This document shows positions 35,005-44,853 of a DNA stretch of 64,000 nt, piece by piece. The stretch is taken from assembly GCF_000429705.1 (NCBI RefSeq), contig NZ_KE386941.1:434001-498000 (forward strand). The letters are read 5' to 3'. The position numbers were made by a program, and so were the translations under genes. The DNA comes from Alteribacter aurantiacus DSM 18675. Its GTDB lineage: Bacteria > Bacillota > Bacilli > Bacillales > Salisediminibacteriaceae. A model generated the notes under the pieces. The model saw only the letters and a list, made by a program, of their open reading frames with translations. It was not told the DNA's origin and did not search any database. Numbering within the stretch: the first letter of the stretch is position 1; the number at the start of each line of letters is the position of its first letter.

Positions 35005-37251
35005 GTGGGGAAACGTTCATCACCTATAGATCAACAGCATTGGTGGATGAAGCTTAAGGAACACCGCTACATCAGACATAGTTTATTTGTATTACTTGGT
35101 GTCCTGCTATATGCCTCAATGGTTACAAATGTCATACCGGAAACACTGTCAATTAGTCCCGGTACAATGGCAGACCAAGACATCCGGTCGCCAATTACCG
35201 TTGAAGACAGGGAAGAAACAGAACAAAAAAGACAGGAAGCAGCAGAGTCGGTTGAAAGTGTATATACGATAGAAACGAGGTATGCACAAAACCGTGTTGA
35301 TAAAATCAACGAGATCTTTCTTTTTACCCGTCAAATCATTAAGTCACAAAATGAAAGATTAGAAGAGGTTACAACTACTGAAGAAGTCATTTCGGATGAA
35401 GAGACCGAAGATGAGATTGTTCAAGACGAAGAAGCCAATGTTGAACCATTTACAGAGGAAGAAATAGTAGATAAACTTCGAGAGTTAATGTCTACAAGAA
35501 CAAGTCAAGAACTGAGCGATGAAACGCTAATAGCCTTGCTAACGGCTGATGAAGAGCAGCTAGAAATGTCTCAGCAAGCGACCACGAATACGATCTATGA
35601 AATTATGGATGATCGTGTACGTATGGATGAAGTGGATGAAGCGAGAGAACAGGCTGAAAGAAGAGTCGGGATATCCTTTGCAGATCAAGGTCTACATGAT
35701 GCTATGGTCGAGCTCGTCCGATTTGGGGTTACCGCAAACTACCTATATAATCAAGAAGCCACGGAAGAAGCGCGTCAACTGGCGATAGACTCAGTAGAGC
35801 CTGTCATCATTAGAGAAGGACAACTTCTCGTGGCAGAAGGCCAGCTCGTGACAAGTGAGGTTTATCATCAATTATCATTGGCCGGGCTTTTGGATGATCA
35901 TACCAACTTATTTCCATACATAGGCCTTGCCATGTTGGTTTTGGTGATGACAGCCATGGTCGGTTACTTTTTAAGTGATGCAAAAACGTCGTTAAGAACA
36001 AACAATACCCATTTGCTCATGTACGTATTGATTTTTAGTTTGACACTGGTTGTTATGAAGGTGGTTAGTTTTACACACCTTATTGATTTGGCTGGTATTA
36101 GCTTGATTGCCCCAATCGCGATGGGTACTATGCTGATGACTGTTCTGTTGCATCCGCGTGTGGCTTTGTTTTCAAGCATGATCTTAGCCATAACGGCGAG
36201 CATCATCTTTAACAATGAAACAGCGAATGTCGTTAACTATACCCACGGAATGTACGTATTCTTCAGCGGAGTGGGAAGTACGTTTTTTCTCAGTCAATCC
36301 CATAGAATGGCGAGGATTCTCCAAGCTGGGTTGTTTGTTGCTGGACTGAACGCGTTGGTTATTATGGCTATCTTGATGCTTAGAAATGCACAATTTTCGT
36401 TATTGGAAGCAGGTTTAAGTGTAGCATTTGCAGGAGCTGCAGGAATTTTGGCTGCCATTTTGACCATAGGGTTGATTCCATTCTTTGAAGCTGGCTTCGG
36501 TATTTTATCGACGATGAAGTTAATCGAATTATCAAGCCCTAACCACCCTCTTTTAAGGAAGATCCTTTTGGAAGCACCAGGAACCTATCACCATAGCGTC
36601 ATTGTGGCTAACCTTGCGGAGGCCGGGTGTGAATCTGTTGGTGCGAATGGGCTATTGGCACGAGTGGGATCCTACTATCATGACTTGGGTAAAACTAGGC
36701 GACCACACTTTTTTATCGAAAATCAGATGAAGATTGATAATCCGCATGACAAAATATCACCTCAGCTTAGCAAGACCATTATTACAGCCCATCCTTACGA
36801 CGGGGCGGCAATGCTTCGGGAACATCGGATGCCAAAAGAAATTATCGATATTGCCGAACAACACCACGGTACGACCCTTTTAAAATACTTTTATCATAAA
36901 GCCAAACAAGACTCGGAAAATGGGGTAACAGAAGAGGAATTTAGATACCCTGGTCCAAGAGCGCAAACGAAGGAATCGGCCATTGTTGGAATTGCGGATT
37001 CTGTTGAGGCAGCCGTTCGCTCAATGACAAAGCCTACACCTGAGAAAATCGAGTCTCTAGTTAGTAAAATCATTGCCGACCGCCTTGAAGACGGACAGTT
37101 TAATGAATGTGATTTGACCTTAAAAGAATTAAACACGGTCGCAAAGTCTATTTGCGAGACGTTACAAGGGACATTTCACTCCAGAATTGAATATCCGGAG
37201 GAAGTGACGGAGAAGAATGTAGATAAAGAGAAGGTGAAAAAACATGGATAA
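35005..37251 (+). CDS. pgpH: Cyclic di-AMP phosphodiesterase PgpH (7TM-HD)
   Basis: A 748-residue membrane enzyme that hydrolyses c-di-AMP. It has one N-terminal membrane segment (about 25-45), a long extracellular 7TMR-HDED domain, a cluster of seven hydrophobic segments (about 305-490) and a cytoplasmic HD domain with YHHSVIVANLAE, SYYHDLGKT (His-Asp pair near 555-556) and AHPYDGAAML. c-di-AMP controls potassium and osmolyte uptake. The GTG at 35005 follows GGGGTGA; the frame also contains a GTG at 34996. It overlaps ybeY by 8 bases. Confidence 0.95.
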   Translation: MGKRSSPIDQQHWWMKLKEHRYIRHSLFVLLGVLLYASMVTNVIPETLSISPGTMADQDIRSPITVEDREETEQKRQEAAESVESVYTIETRYAQNRVDKINEIFLFTRQIIKSQNERLEEVTTTEEVISDEETEDEIVQDEEANVEPFTEEEIVDKLRELMSTRTSQELSDETLIALLTADEEQLEMSQQATTNTIYEIMDDRVRMDEVDEAREQAERRVGISFADQGLHDAMVELVRFGVTANYLYNQEATEEARQLAIDSVEPVIIREGQLLVAEGQLVTSEVYHQLSLAGLLDDHTNLFPYIGLAMLVLVMTAMVGYFLSDAKTSLRTNNTHLLMYVLIFSLTLVVMKVVSFTHLIDLAGISLIAPIAMGTMLMTVLLHPRVALFSSMILAITASIIFNNETANVVNYTHGMYVFFSGVGSTFFLSQSHRMARILQAGLFVAGLNALVIMAILMLRNAQFSLLEAGLSVAFAGAAGILAAILTIGLIPFFEAGFGILSTMKLIELSSPNHPLLRKILLEAPGTYHHSVIVANLAEAGCESVGANGLLARVGSYYHDLGKTRRPHFFIENQMKIDNPHDKISPQLSKTIITAHPYDGAAMLREHRMPKEIIDIAEQHHGTTLLKYFYHKAKQDSENGVTEEEFRYPGPRAQTKESAIVGIADSVEAAVRSMTKPTPEKIESLVSKIIADRLEDGQFNECDLTLKELNTVAKSICETLQGTFHSRIEYPEEVTEKNVDKEKVKKHG

Positions 37252-37717
37252 ACAAATACACGTGGTCGACGAAACAGAGGAATTGTCACAAAATCATCTC
37301 GACCTTGTTCAAAGTGTCTTAGAGACTGCTTACGAGGTAAGAGACGTGAATCCTGAATCGGAAGTGAGCGTGACAATCGTTACAGATGAAGAAATTCATC
37401 AGTTGAATCGCGACTACCGAGGAATCGATCGTCCAACCGATGTATTATCTTTTGCTCTAAACGAAGGAGAAGATGAGGGGCCTCATTTTGAAGATGGAGA
37501 AGGAGTGCCAGAACTTCTAGGGGATATTATAATCTCGGTCCAAAAAGCTCGCGAACAAGCAGAGGAATACGGGCACACATTCGAGCGTGAATTAGGCTTT
37601 CTAGCTGTGCACGGTTTCCTTCATCTCATTGGCTTTGATCATCAATCCGATGAAGAGGAAAAGGAGATGCTTGCAGTACAAGAGGAGATTTTAAACGAGC
37701 ATGACCTCAAAAAATAA
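37244..37717 (+). CDS. ybeY: rRNA maturation endonuclease YbeY
   Basis: Zinc-dependent endoribonuclease for 16S rRNA 3' processing and ribosome quality control. It has 157 residues; the metal motif HGFLHLIGFDH is at about 123-133, with RPTDVLSFAL upstream. Overlaps at both ends (8 bases with pgpH, 17 with dgkA) suggest tight coupling. The phoH-pgpH-ybeY-dgkA order is conserved in Bacillales. Confidence 0.96.
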   Translation: MDKQIHVVDETEELSQNHLDLVQSVLETAYEVRDVNPESEVSVTIVTDEEIHQLNRDYRGIDRPTDVLSFALNEGEDEGPHFEDGEGVPELLGDIIISVQKAREQAEEYGHTFERELGFLAVHGFLHLIGFDHQSDEEEKEMLAVQEEILNEHDLKK

Positions 37718-38093
37718 ACAAACGTTTGTGTCTTGGACCAGGTTAATGAAGAGTTTCCGCTACGCATCAGAGGGTATTAAACATACATGGGCAAATGAAC
37801 AAAACTTTCGCATCCATTCTATCTTAGGTGCCATCGTTCTTATTGCCTCACAACTCCTTCAAGTAACAGTTTTTGAGCAGGCTTTGTTGATCTTGGTTAT
37901 CGGTGGCGTCCTCGGACTTGAACTCATTAACACAGCTCTCGAACGTTGTGTTGATATGATAACAAAAGAGTATGCCATTGAAGCAAAGGTGATTAAAGAT
38001 GTGGCAGCAGGGGCTGTGATGGTGTTTTCCATTACAGCTGTTCTTGTTGGTATTACGATATTTTTACCAAGAATACTATCACTTCTTTTTTAA
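37701..38093 (+). CDS. dgkA: Diacylglycerol kinase family protein (undecaprenol kinase type)
   Basis: A 130-residue integral membrane kinase with three hydrophobic segments and the signature ELINTALERCVD (about 74-85). Gram-positive members phosphorylate undecaprenol rather than diacylglycerol, feeding the lipid carrier pool for wall synthesis; that specificity is inferred from the family. It overlaps the end of ybeY by 17 bases. Confidence 0.93.
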   Translation: MTSKNKQTFVSWTRLMKSFRYASEGIKHTWANEQNFRIHSILGAIVLIASQLLQVTVFEQALLILVIGGVLGLELINTALERCVDMITKEYAIEAKVIKDVAAGAVMVFSITAVLVGITIFLPRILSLLF

Positions 38094-38127
38094 ATCGATA
38101 TAAATAGGCAAAAAGGGGGACTCTGTT

Positions 38128-38913
38128 GTGTGGAAGGCCTTTCAGCGAAATTTGGTAGTGGGGTTTCTCTTTTTGCTTCCAGCTATTGCAACGATTTATG
38201 TACTACAACTGTTGTTTTCAATCATTGATAATTTTTTGGGTCCCTTTATTACAGACGTTTTACGTGTACTCAGAGTGATCAGTATTGAAGAAGGTGGACT
38301 GTATTTTCTTGGGGTGTATACGCCATTTACAGAGCGACTTGTTGGAATTGGTTTCATCGTCACGCTACTGCTGGTTGCGTGGATTGGAGCTTTAAAAAGG
38401 AAAGGCACAAAAGAAGAGGCTTTTACTGGTGTGGATCGCTTCTTTCGAAAAGTTCCTGTAGTAAACTACATATATGGATCTGTTGATCAATTAATTAATG
38501 CGTTCACGCAAGAGAGGTCCTCCTTTCAAAAGGTGGTTATGGTAGAATATCCTCGTAAAGGCGTTTACACATTAGGTTTCTTAACAGGAGAAACGAAGGG
38601 AGAAGTACAGCGCATTACGCAAAAGGATTCCATTAATGTCTTTTTGCCAACAACCCCAAACCCGACTTCGGGGTGGCTTGTAGTCGTCCCGTTAGAGGAT
38701 GTAACCATTTTGTCCATGACTGTGGAAGAAGGATTGAAGTTTATTATTTCAGGTGGGGTTGTCGTACCTGAAGATAAAGCCAAAGGATTACAAGAAGAGT
38801 TTGAAATGCAGCAAAAGAAAGAAAAGGAACAACTGTTTGAGGATTTTGTAATTAACGTAAGCAAGCATCGAAAGGATGAGTCAAATGGCAGACGTAAAAA
38901 CATTGATAGATGA
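38128..38913 (+). CDS. DUF502 family membrane protein
   Basis: 261 residues with two clear hydrophobic segments (about 9-34 and 68-90) followed by a soluble domain (KVVMVEYPRKGVYTLGFLTG, NPTSGWLVVVP) and a charged tail. These motifs define the DUF502 family of unknown function. It is not present between dgkA and cdd in B. subtilis. The GTG start at 38128 is supported by AAAAGGGGGA. Its last 29 bases overlap cdd in another frame. Confidence 0.85.
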   Translation: MWKAFQRNLVVGFLFLLPAIATIYVLQLLFSIIDNFLGPFITDVLRVLRVISIEEGGLYFLGVYTPFTERLVGIGFIVTLLLVAWIGALKRKGTKEEAFTGVDRFFRKVPVVNYIYGSVDQLINAFTQERSSFQKVVMVEYPRKGVYTLGFLTGETKGEVQRITQKDSINVFLPTTPNPTSGWLVVVPLEDVTILSMTVEEGLKFIISGGVVVPEDKAKGLQEEFEMQQKKEKEQLFEDFVINVSKHRKDESNGRRKNIDR

Positions 38914-39286
38914 AGCCAAACTAGCTAGAGAAAGAGCGTACGTCCCATATTCTAAATTTAAAGTAGGCGCTGCTTTATTATCAGCGGATGGTCAACTTTT
39001 TCACGGGTGTAACATAGAGAATGCAGCATACAGCATGTGTAACTGTGCTGAGAGAACGGCTTTGTTTAAAGCGGTATCTGATGGTGTCACAAAGTTTGAT
39101 GCGATTGCAGTAGTAGCTGATACGGATGGTCCAGTTTCACCGTGTGGCGCGTGCAGACAAGTGATGAGTGAGCTGTGCGAACCAAGCACAAAGGTTATTT
39201 TAACGAACCTAAAGGGAGACGTTTCGGAATGGACAGTACAAGATATCCTGCCAGGTGCGTTTTCAGGGGCGGATCTCGATGACTGA
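38885..39286 (+). CDS. cdd: Cytidine deaminase
   Basis: Deaminates cytidine and deoxycytidine in pyrimidine salvage. It has 133 residues, the homotetrameric short form. Zinc ligands are Cys54 (with catalytic Glu56 in CAE), Cys87 and Cys90 (PCGAC). The ATG at 38885 lies inside the end of the DUF502 gene and is preceded by AAAGGATGA. It overlaps era by 8 bases. Confidence 0.96.
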   Translation: MADVKTLIDEAKLARERAYVPYSKFKVGAALLSADGQLFHGCNIENAAYSMCNCAERTALFKAVSDGVTKFDAIAVVADTDGPVSPCGACRQVMSELCEPSTKVILTNLKGDVSEWTVQDILPGAFSGADLDD

Positions 39287-40187
39287 ACAGATATTTAAAT
39301 CCGGTTTTGTCTCATTGATTGGACGACCGAACGTAGGGAAATCCACGTTACTCAATCAAATGCTAGGACAAAAGATTGCGATTATGAGTGACAAAGCGCA
39401 AACGACACGTAACAAAATTCAAGGTGTTTATACGGAAGAAAGAGGACAGGTTGTATTTATTGATACACCGGGAATTCATAAGCCGAAGCATCGTCTTGGT
39501 GACTTTATGATGAAAGTCGTGGGGACTACTTTCAATGAAGTTGACACGATCCTTTTTCTCGTTGATGCAAAAGAAGGCATGGGTCGTGGCGATGAATTTA
39601 TTATGGAGCGTCTCCAGTCGGTTAAAACGCCGGTATTCTTGGTCGTTAATAAAATTGATGAAGTCCACCCGGACGAACTATTGCCTATTATTGATAAGTA
39701 CCGAAGCAAGTACGATTTTGCAGAGATTATTCCGATTTCCGCACTTCAAGGAAATAACGTGGAAACGTTAAAGGAACAGATTTTTGCCAATTTGGAGGAA
39801 GGACCGCAGTACTATCCTTCCGACCAGATCACCGATCACCCGGAACGATTTTTAATTAGTGAAATGATCAGGGAAAAAGTCCTTCATTTAACTCGGGATG
39901 AAGTGCCTCATTCGATTGCAGTGGATATTGAGCAAATTAAACTGCGTGAAGATGGAGAGACTGTCTATGTTTCTGCGGTTGTCGTTGTTGAGCGCAGCTC
40001 ACAAAAAGGGATTATCATCGGGAAAAGGGGCGCTATGTTAAAAGAAATCGGACAACGAGCCCGTGAAGATATCCAAGCCCTTTTAGGATCGAAAGTTTTC
40101 TTGGAGCTGTTTGTGAAAGTAGAAAAAGATTGGCGTAACAAAGCGAAGTACCTAAAAGAATTCGGATACCGAGCTGACGAGTATTAA
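39279..40187 (+). CDS. era: GTPase Era
   Basis: Essential GTPase that binds 16S rRNA during small-subunit assembly. It has 302 residues: G1 GRPNVGKS at 15-22, G3 DTPG near 64-67, G4 NKID near 124 and a C-terminal KH domain with IIIGKRGAMLKEIG. The start within the end of cdd gives an 8-base overlap. Confidence 0.97.
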   Translation: MTEQIFKSGFVSLIGRPNVGKSTLLNQMLGQKIAIMSDKAQTTRNKIQGVYTEERGQVVFIDTPGIHKPKHRLGDFMMKVVGTTFNEVDTILFLVDAKEGMGRGDEFIMERLQSVKTPVFLVVNKIDEVHPDELLPIIDKYRSKYDFAEIIPISALQGNNVETLKEQIFANLEEGPQYYPSDQITDHPERFLISEMIREKVLHLTRDEVPHSIAVDIEQIKLREDGETVYVSAVVVVERSSQKGIIIGKRGAMLKEIGQRAREDIQALLGSKVFLELFVKVEKDWRNKAKYLKEFGYRADEY

Positions 40188-40350
40188 AAATGGCTAGTTG
40201 ATCCGAAAGCAGCCTAAAGGATAGATGCGGGTTTTCTTTATTGAATGGATTTACTGTTAATTTCCAGTCATGAATCATGGGATTAGAGGCAAGCTACTAT
40301 GTAACGAAAGAATCAACAAAATAAAGTCTGTTTGAAAGGGTTGAACCAAG

Positions 40351-40494
40351 TTGAAAGAATTTTCTTGGAAGGTTTTCTCAGTCACAGGCAGTATTGATTC
40401 GTACTTGTTATTTAAAGAAATGGACAACGAAGACGCCGATTATCATGATGAGGATGAAGAGTTACAGCAAGAGCTTCAGCCTCCCATTCAGTAA
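40351..40494 (+). CDS. yqzL: YqzL-like small protein
   Basis: A 47-residue acidic protein, start MKEFSWKVFSVTGSIDSYLL, ending in a run rich in Asp, Glu and Gln. The N-terminal pattern matches YqzL of B. subtilis, which lies between era and recO as here. The start is TTG at 40351 with AAAGGG about 10 bases upstream. The function is unknown. Confidence 0.8.
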   Translation: MKEFSWKVFSVTGSIDSYLLFKEMDNEDADYHDEDEELQQELQPPIQ

Positions 40495-40541
40495 GGTGAA
40501 TCCGCTACTCAAAAAAAGCATTAGCGAAGTGTGGTGAGTAG

Positions 40542-41288
40542 ATGCTGCAAAAAGCAGAAGGAATCATTATTCGCACCAATGATTACGGAGAATCAAACAA
40601 AATCATAACGCTTTTTACAAGAGAGCACGGCAAGCTGGCACTGATGGCAAAAGGGGCGAAACGACCAAAAAGTCGATTTGCTTCCAGTGCTCAGCTTTTT
40701 ATTTATGGGACGTTTATCTTCCACCAATCTAAAGGAGTGGGAACGTTAAACCAAGCGGATCTTACAGAATCGTTTCGAGAGGTTCGAAGTGACCTGATGC
40801 TAACCGCTTATGGTGCTTATATGGTGGAGATTGTTGATAAGCTAACAGAAGACCGGCAAAGAAATCCATTTTTATTTGAACTTTTGTTTCAAATGCTAAC
40901 ACGAATAAACGAAGGCGATGACAGCGAAGTCTTAGTTAGAATGTTTGAAACGAAAATGCTTCAAGTAGCAGGGATTACTCCGATGTTGGATGCATGCGTC
41001 AATTGCGGTAGACAAGAAGGTACGTTTGCTTTTTCCGTAAAAGAAGCAGGAATTATCTGTTCATCTTGTTATGATATCGATCCATACAGAATTGAAGTGG
41101 TACCAGGAGCTTTGAAACTGCTTAGGCTATTTCACTATTTAGATGTGAATCGCATCGGGAACATCAAAGTTAAGCCGGAGACGAAAAAGCATCTTAAACA
41201 TTTGTTAGAGGTTTATTATGACGAATATTCGGGCCTTCGACTAAAGTCAAAGCGCTTTTTAGATCAAATGGAAAAAATGGGCCCGTAA
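40542..41288 (+). CDS. recO: DNA repair protein RecO
   Basis: Mediator that loads RecA on SSB-coated single-stranded DNA with RecF and RecR. It has 248 residues: N-terminal OB fold (GIIIRTNDYGESNKIITLFT), a helical domain and a four-cysteine zinc site (CVNCG and CSSC, about 148-178). It starts 47 bases after yqzL. Confidence 0.96.
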   Translation: MLQKAEGIIIRTNDYGESNKIITLFTREHGKLALMAKGAKRPKSRFASSAQLFIYGTFIFHQSKGVGTLNQADLTESFREVRSDLMLTAYGAYMVEIVDKLTEDRQRNPFLFELLFQMLTRINEGDDSEVLVRMFETKMLQVAGITPMLDACVNCGRQEGTFAFSVKEAGIICSSCYDIDPYRIEVVPGALKLLRLFHYLDVNRIGNIKVKPETKKHLKHLLEVYYDEYSGLRLKSKRFLDQMEKMGP

Positions 41289-41290
41289 AG

Positions 41291-41319
41291 TTGACACCTG
41301 TACGCTTTTTGAGTAAGAT
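41291..41319 (+). promoter_or_regulatory. Sigma-A promoter for glyQS
   Basis: TTGACA (41291-41296), 17 bases, TAAGAT (41314-41319), immediately after recO and ahead of the T-box leader. Confidence 0.8.
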
Positions 41320-41344
41320 ACAAAATAACTACATACGTGTGCAT

Positions 41345-41549
41345 GCCGTGAAGAAGAGGAGTATTTAGTTAATCTGTGTACAATATTTAGCGAACCCGGG
41401 GCAGTGGAAGCCGGGCACACAGACGCTAGAGAAGGCGCTTTGGAGCATTGCAACCATGAAAGCAGGCTGAGGACATTCAGCAATTAGGGTGGAACCGCGG
41501 GTAACTCTCGTCCCTATGTTCAACATGAACATAGGGACGAGAGTTTTTT
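41345..41549 (+). ncRNA. T-box riboswitch (glycyl) upstream of glyQS
   Basis: The leader holds the T-box core AGGGTGGAACCGCGGG at 41486-41501, followed by the terminator hairpin AACTCTCGTCCCTATG and its complement with a TTTTTT tail (41503-41549). GAAGAGGAGTA near 41351 and the paired CCCGG segments form stem I. GGC at 41434-41436 is my best guess for the glycine specifier. Uncharged tRNA-Gly should stabilise the antiterminator and allow glyQ-glyS transcription. Confidence 0.95.
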
Positions 41550-41681
41550 GTTGTCTGCGATTTATCATGTGACAACGCCTTTTGTAAATCCCTTTGGTAT
41601 CTCACTACAGCGGTTATATTCTTTCGTGGTTGCCGGACGCGGCTCTTGCACGTGATTAGAATAGTGAATGGAGGGAACGTC

Positions 41682-42572
41682 ATGAACGTTCAAGATATGA
41701 TCCTTACGCTCCAAAATTTTTGGGCGAAACAAAATTGCTTAATTACCCAACCCTATGATGTGGAAAAGGGTGCGGGTACCATGAATCCAATGACTTTCTT
41801 AAAAAGTATCGGTCCTGAACCTTGGAATGTAGCTTATGTGGAACCGTCCAGAAGACCTGCCGACGGTCGATATGGTGAAAACCCCAATCGTCTTTATCAG
41901 CACCACCAATTTCAAGTGATCATGAAGCCAAGTCCGGACAACATTCAAGAATTGTATTTGGAAAGTTTAAAAGAGCTTGGTATTAATCCTGAAGAACATG
42001 ATATCCGTTTTGTTGAAGACAATTGGGAGCATCCGGCCCTTGCAGCATGGGGATTAGGCTGGGAAGTTTGGCTTGATGGAATGGAAATTACACAGTTCAC
42101 GTACTTCCAGCAAGTAGGGGGCATTGAAGCAAGTCCCGTGAGCGCTGAAATTACCTATGGTATTGAGAGGCTGGCTTCCTATATTCAAGATAAAGAGAAC
42201 GTATATGACCTCGAGTGGGTAAAAGGAACAACATACGGTGATGTTTTTTTGCAAAATGAATATGAACAGTCCAAGTACGCTTTTGAAGTTGCAGATGCTA
42301 ACATGTGGTTCAATCTTTTCTCAACGTATGAACAAGAAGGCATCCGGACGCTAGAGGAAGGCCTCGTTATTCCAGCTTATGATTACGTCCTGAAGTGTTC
42401 CCATGCTTTTAATATGCTCGATGCTCAAGGCGCGGTAAGTGTGACCGAGCGAACAGGGTATATCGGACGTATCCGTAATCTCGCAAGAAAGTGTGCAAAA
42501 GCATATTACGATGAACGTGAGCGTTTAGGCTTTCCGTTGCTTAAGGAAAAGGAGGATGCAGACAATGAGTAA
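41682..42572 (+). CDS. glyQ: Glycyl-tRNA synthetase alpha subunit
   Basis: Catalytic subunit of the bacterial alpha2-beta2 glycyl-tRNA synthetase. It has 296 residues. Class II motifs include GAGTMNPMTFLKSIGPEPWN and YVEPSRRPADGRYGENPNR (key residues E, R, R, D, R, Y). The frame extends upstream to 41646, but GGAGGG precedes the ATG at 41682. It overlaps glyS by 8 bases. Confidence 0.97.
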   Translation: MNVQDMILTLQNFWAKQNCLITQPYDVEKGAGTMNPMTFLKSIGPEPWNVAYVEPSRRPADGRYGENPNRLYQHHQFQVIMKPSPDNIQELYLESLKELGINPEEHDIRFVEDNWEHPALAAWGLGWEVWLDGMEITQFTYFQQVGGIEASPVSAEITYGIERLASYIQDKENVYDLEWVKGTTYGDVFLQNEYEQSKYAFEVADANMWFNLFSTYEQEGIRTLEEGLVIPAYDYVLKCSHAFNMLDAQGAVSVTERTGYIGRIRNLARKCAKAYYDERERLGFPLLKEKEDADNE

Positions 42573-44649
42573 TCGTACATTTTTACTAGAAATCGGTTTG
42601 GAGGAAATGCCGGCACGATTTGTAACTGACGCTATGAATCAGCTTGAAAAAAAGATGGAAGAATGGCTAACTGAAAATCGTTTGGCTTTTGAGCAAATCC
42701 TTCCTTTTTCTACACCAAGACGTCTAGCCGTTATGGTAGAAGGCCTTTCTGAAAAACAAGAAGATCAAAGTGCTGAAGCAAAAGGTCCTTCAAAGAAAAT
42801 TGCATTGGACGCCGAAGGGAATTGGTCAAAAGCGGCACAGGGATTTGCACGTGGACAGCAAGTGGCTGTGGATGACCTTTACTTCAAAGAACTAAAAGGT
42901 GAAGAGTACGTTTTTGTAAACAAATTCACAGAAGGGAAGTCTACCCTTCAGCTGTTAAGTGAAGTCGATCAGCTTCTAACAAGCATCTCATTTCCTAAAA
43001 ACATGCGATGGGGAAGCGGAAAGCTTCGTTATGTCCGACCAATTAAATGGCTGATTGGCTTGTTTGGAGACGAGATTATCGACTTTACCATTGCTGGTGT
43101 TCAGTCCTCTAATGTCACAACCGGTCATCGATTCCTTGGTCAGTCGACAGTGGTTGAGCATGCTTCTGACTACCGAGAAACCTTGCTTAAAGAACATGTC
43201 ATTTGCGACCCGAAAGAGCGTAAGGATGCGATCAAAAAACAAATCGAGCAGTTAGCTGAAACGGAAGGCTGGCAAGTGCCGGTTGATGAGGACCTATTAG
43301 AGGAAGTCACGAACCTCGTCGAATATCCGACTGTCTTACACGGAACGTTTGATGAAAAGTTTCTACATGTCCCTGATGATGTCCTCATCACATCTATGAG
43401 AGAACATCAGCGTTATTTCCCAGTATTGAACGATAAGGATGAACTCTTGCCTTTCTTTATTACAGTTCGAAATGGTGATCATCGTCACTTGGAAAACGTT
43501 CAAAAGGGGAATGAAAAAGTTCTAAGAGCGCGACTTGCAGACTCAGAGTTTTTCTATAAAGAAGACTTGAAGACGAATATTGATGATGCAGCAAAACGAC
43601 TTGAAAATGTTGTGTATCATGAAGAGTTAGGGTCAATTGGAGATAAAGTCCGACGCATTAAAGACCTTTCGAGGCGTCTAGGAAACAAACTGAATGTGAA
43701 TGAACAAGATGTGAAAACCATTGAGCGTGCAGCTCAATTAAGTAAATTCGATTTAGTTACTCACATGGTCGGAGAGTTCCCAGAATTGGAAGGTAGAATG
43801 GGACAGGAGTACGCAGAAAAAGCTGGAGAAACGAAGGAAGTAGCGGAGGCCATTCGTGAGCACTATCTTCCTCGTCATGCTAAAGATCAGTTCCCTACTC
43901 GTTTGGAATCAGCAGTTTTAAGTGTTGCTGATAAATTAGATACGGTCGTTACGAGCTTTGGGATCGGACAAATCCCAACAGGCTCCCAGGACCCTCATGG
44001 TCTAAGAAGGCAAACGGCAGCAATCATCGCCATTCTTCTTGATCGTAAATGGGAGATTGAACTGCCGGAACTCTTCGACGAAGCACTTTCCTTATGTGAA
44101 CAACGAGGGCTGTTAAAGAGGAATGCTGAAGATGTAAAAGCGGATTTGATGGAATTTGCAGAACTTAGAATTAAAAACGTATTACAAGAGAAACAAGTGC
44201 GTTATGATATGATTGAAGCAGTCCTATCTTCAGGAATTACACGTGTTGATGTATTGGTTGAAAAGGGTCAATTCCTTACTGAGCAAGCAAAAAAAGAGGA
44301 ATTTAAACCGCTTGTTGAAGCCTTTAGTCGTGTAACGAACATTTCGAAAAAAGCAGAATTTGCAAGTGTGAAAAAAGAATTGTTTAAGCAACCAGAAGAA
44401 GAGGAACTTTACAATAAACTTCATGCTGTCAGAGGAGAAGTAGCATCTGCCAAACAGCAAGGGGACGTGGAAAAAGAATTTACTGCTCTTGCTCAACTTG
44501 AGCCGGCGATTCACGAGTATTTTGACAACATTATGGTCATGACTGAAGATGCAGAGTTAAAGCAGAACCGCTTAAGTCAAATGAAAGAGACGTCTGATGT
44601 GATCCTTTCGTTTGCCGATTTTCAATCGGTTGTGTTTCACTCAGAATAA
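42565..44649 (+). CDS. glyS: Glycyl-tRNA synthetase beta subunit
   Basis: The tRNA-recognition subunit that pairs with GlyQ. It has 694 residues, starts MSNRTFLLEIGLEEMPARFV, carries an HD-like central region and ends with an anticodon-binding domain (DNIMVMTEDAELKQNRL). AAAAGGAGG supports the ATG at 42565 rather than the ATG at 42556. It is expressed under the T-box with glyQ. About 200 bases without features follow. Confidence 0.97.
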   Translation: MSNRTFLLEIGLEEMPARFVTDAMNQLEKKMEEWLTENRLAFEQILPFSTPRRLAVMVEGLSEKQEDQSAEAKGPSKKIALDAEGNWSKAAQGFARGQQVAVDDLYFKELKGEEYVFVNKFTEGKSTLQLLSEVDQLLTSISFPKNMRWGSGKLRYVRPIKWLIGLFGDEIIDFTIAGVQSSNVTTGHRFLGQSTVVEHASDYRETLLKEHVICDPKERKDAIKKQIEQLAETEGWQVPVDEDLLEEVTNLVEYPTVLHGTFDEKFLHVPDDVLITSMREHQRYFPVLNDKDELLPFFITVRNGDHRHLENVQKGNEKVLRARLADSEFFYKEDLKTNIDDAAKRLENVVYHEELGSIGDKVRRIKDLSRRLGNKLNVNEQDVKTIERAAQLSKFDLVTHMVGEFPELEGRMGQEYAEKAGETKEVAEAIREHYLPRHAKDQFPTRLESAVLSVADKLDTVVTSFGIGQIPTGSQDPHGLRRQTAAIIAILLDRKWEIELPELFDEALSLCEQRGLLKRNAEDVKADLMEFAELRIKNVLQEKQVRYDMIEAVLSSGITRVDVLVEKGQFLTEQAKKEEFKPLVEAFSRVTNISKKAEFASVKKELFKQPEEEELYNKLHAVRGEVASAKQQGDVEKEFTALAQLEPAIHEYFDNIMVMTEDAELKQNRLSQMKETSDVILSFADFQSVVFHSE

Positions 44650-44853
44650 CGAAAATCATGCTCTAACAAGCTATGGCTTGGGTAAGTTGTATTTAAATGG
44701 TTTTCTAAAATACACATTTGCTTGTACAATCGCGAGTAAGTAAAAAAACCTGAAAAACGTTAGGACTGAGTTTGGGAATTTTGTCTACAAGTCAACGAAG
44801 AATAATAAAGGTAATTAAAGACCCCGTTCTAAAATGCCTGAACGGACAAGGCG

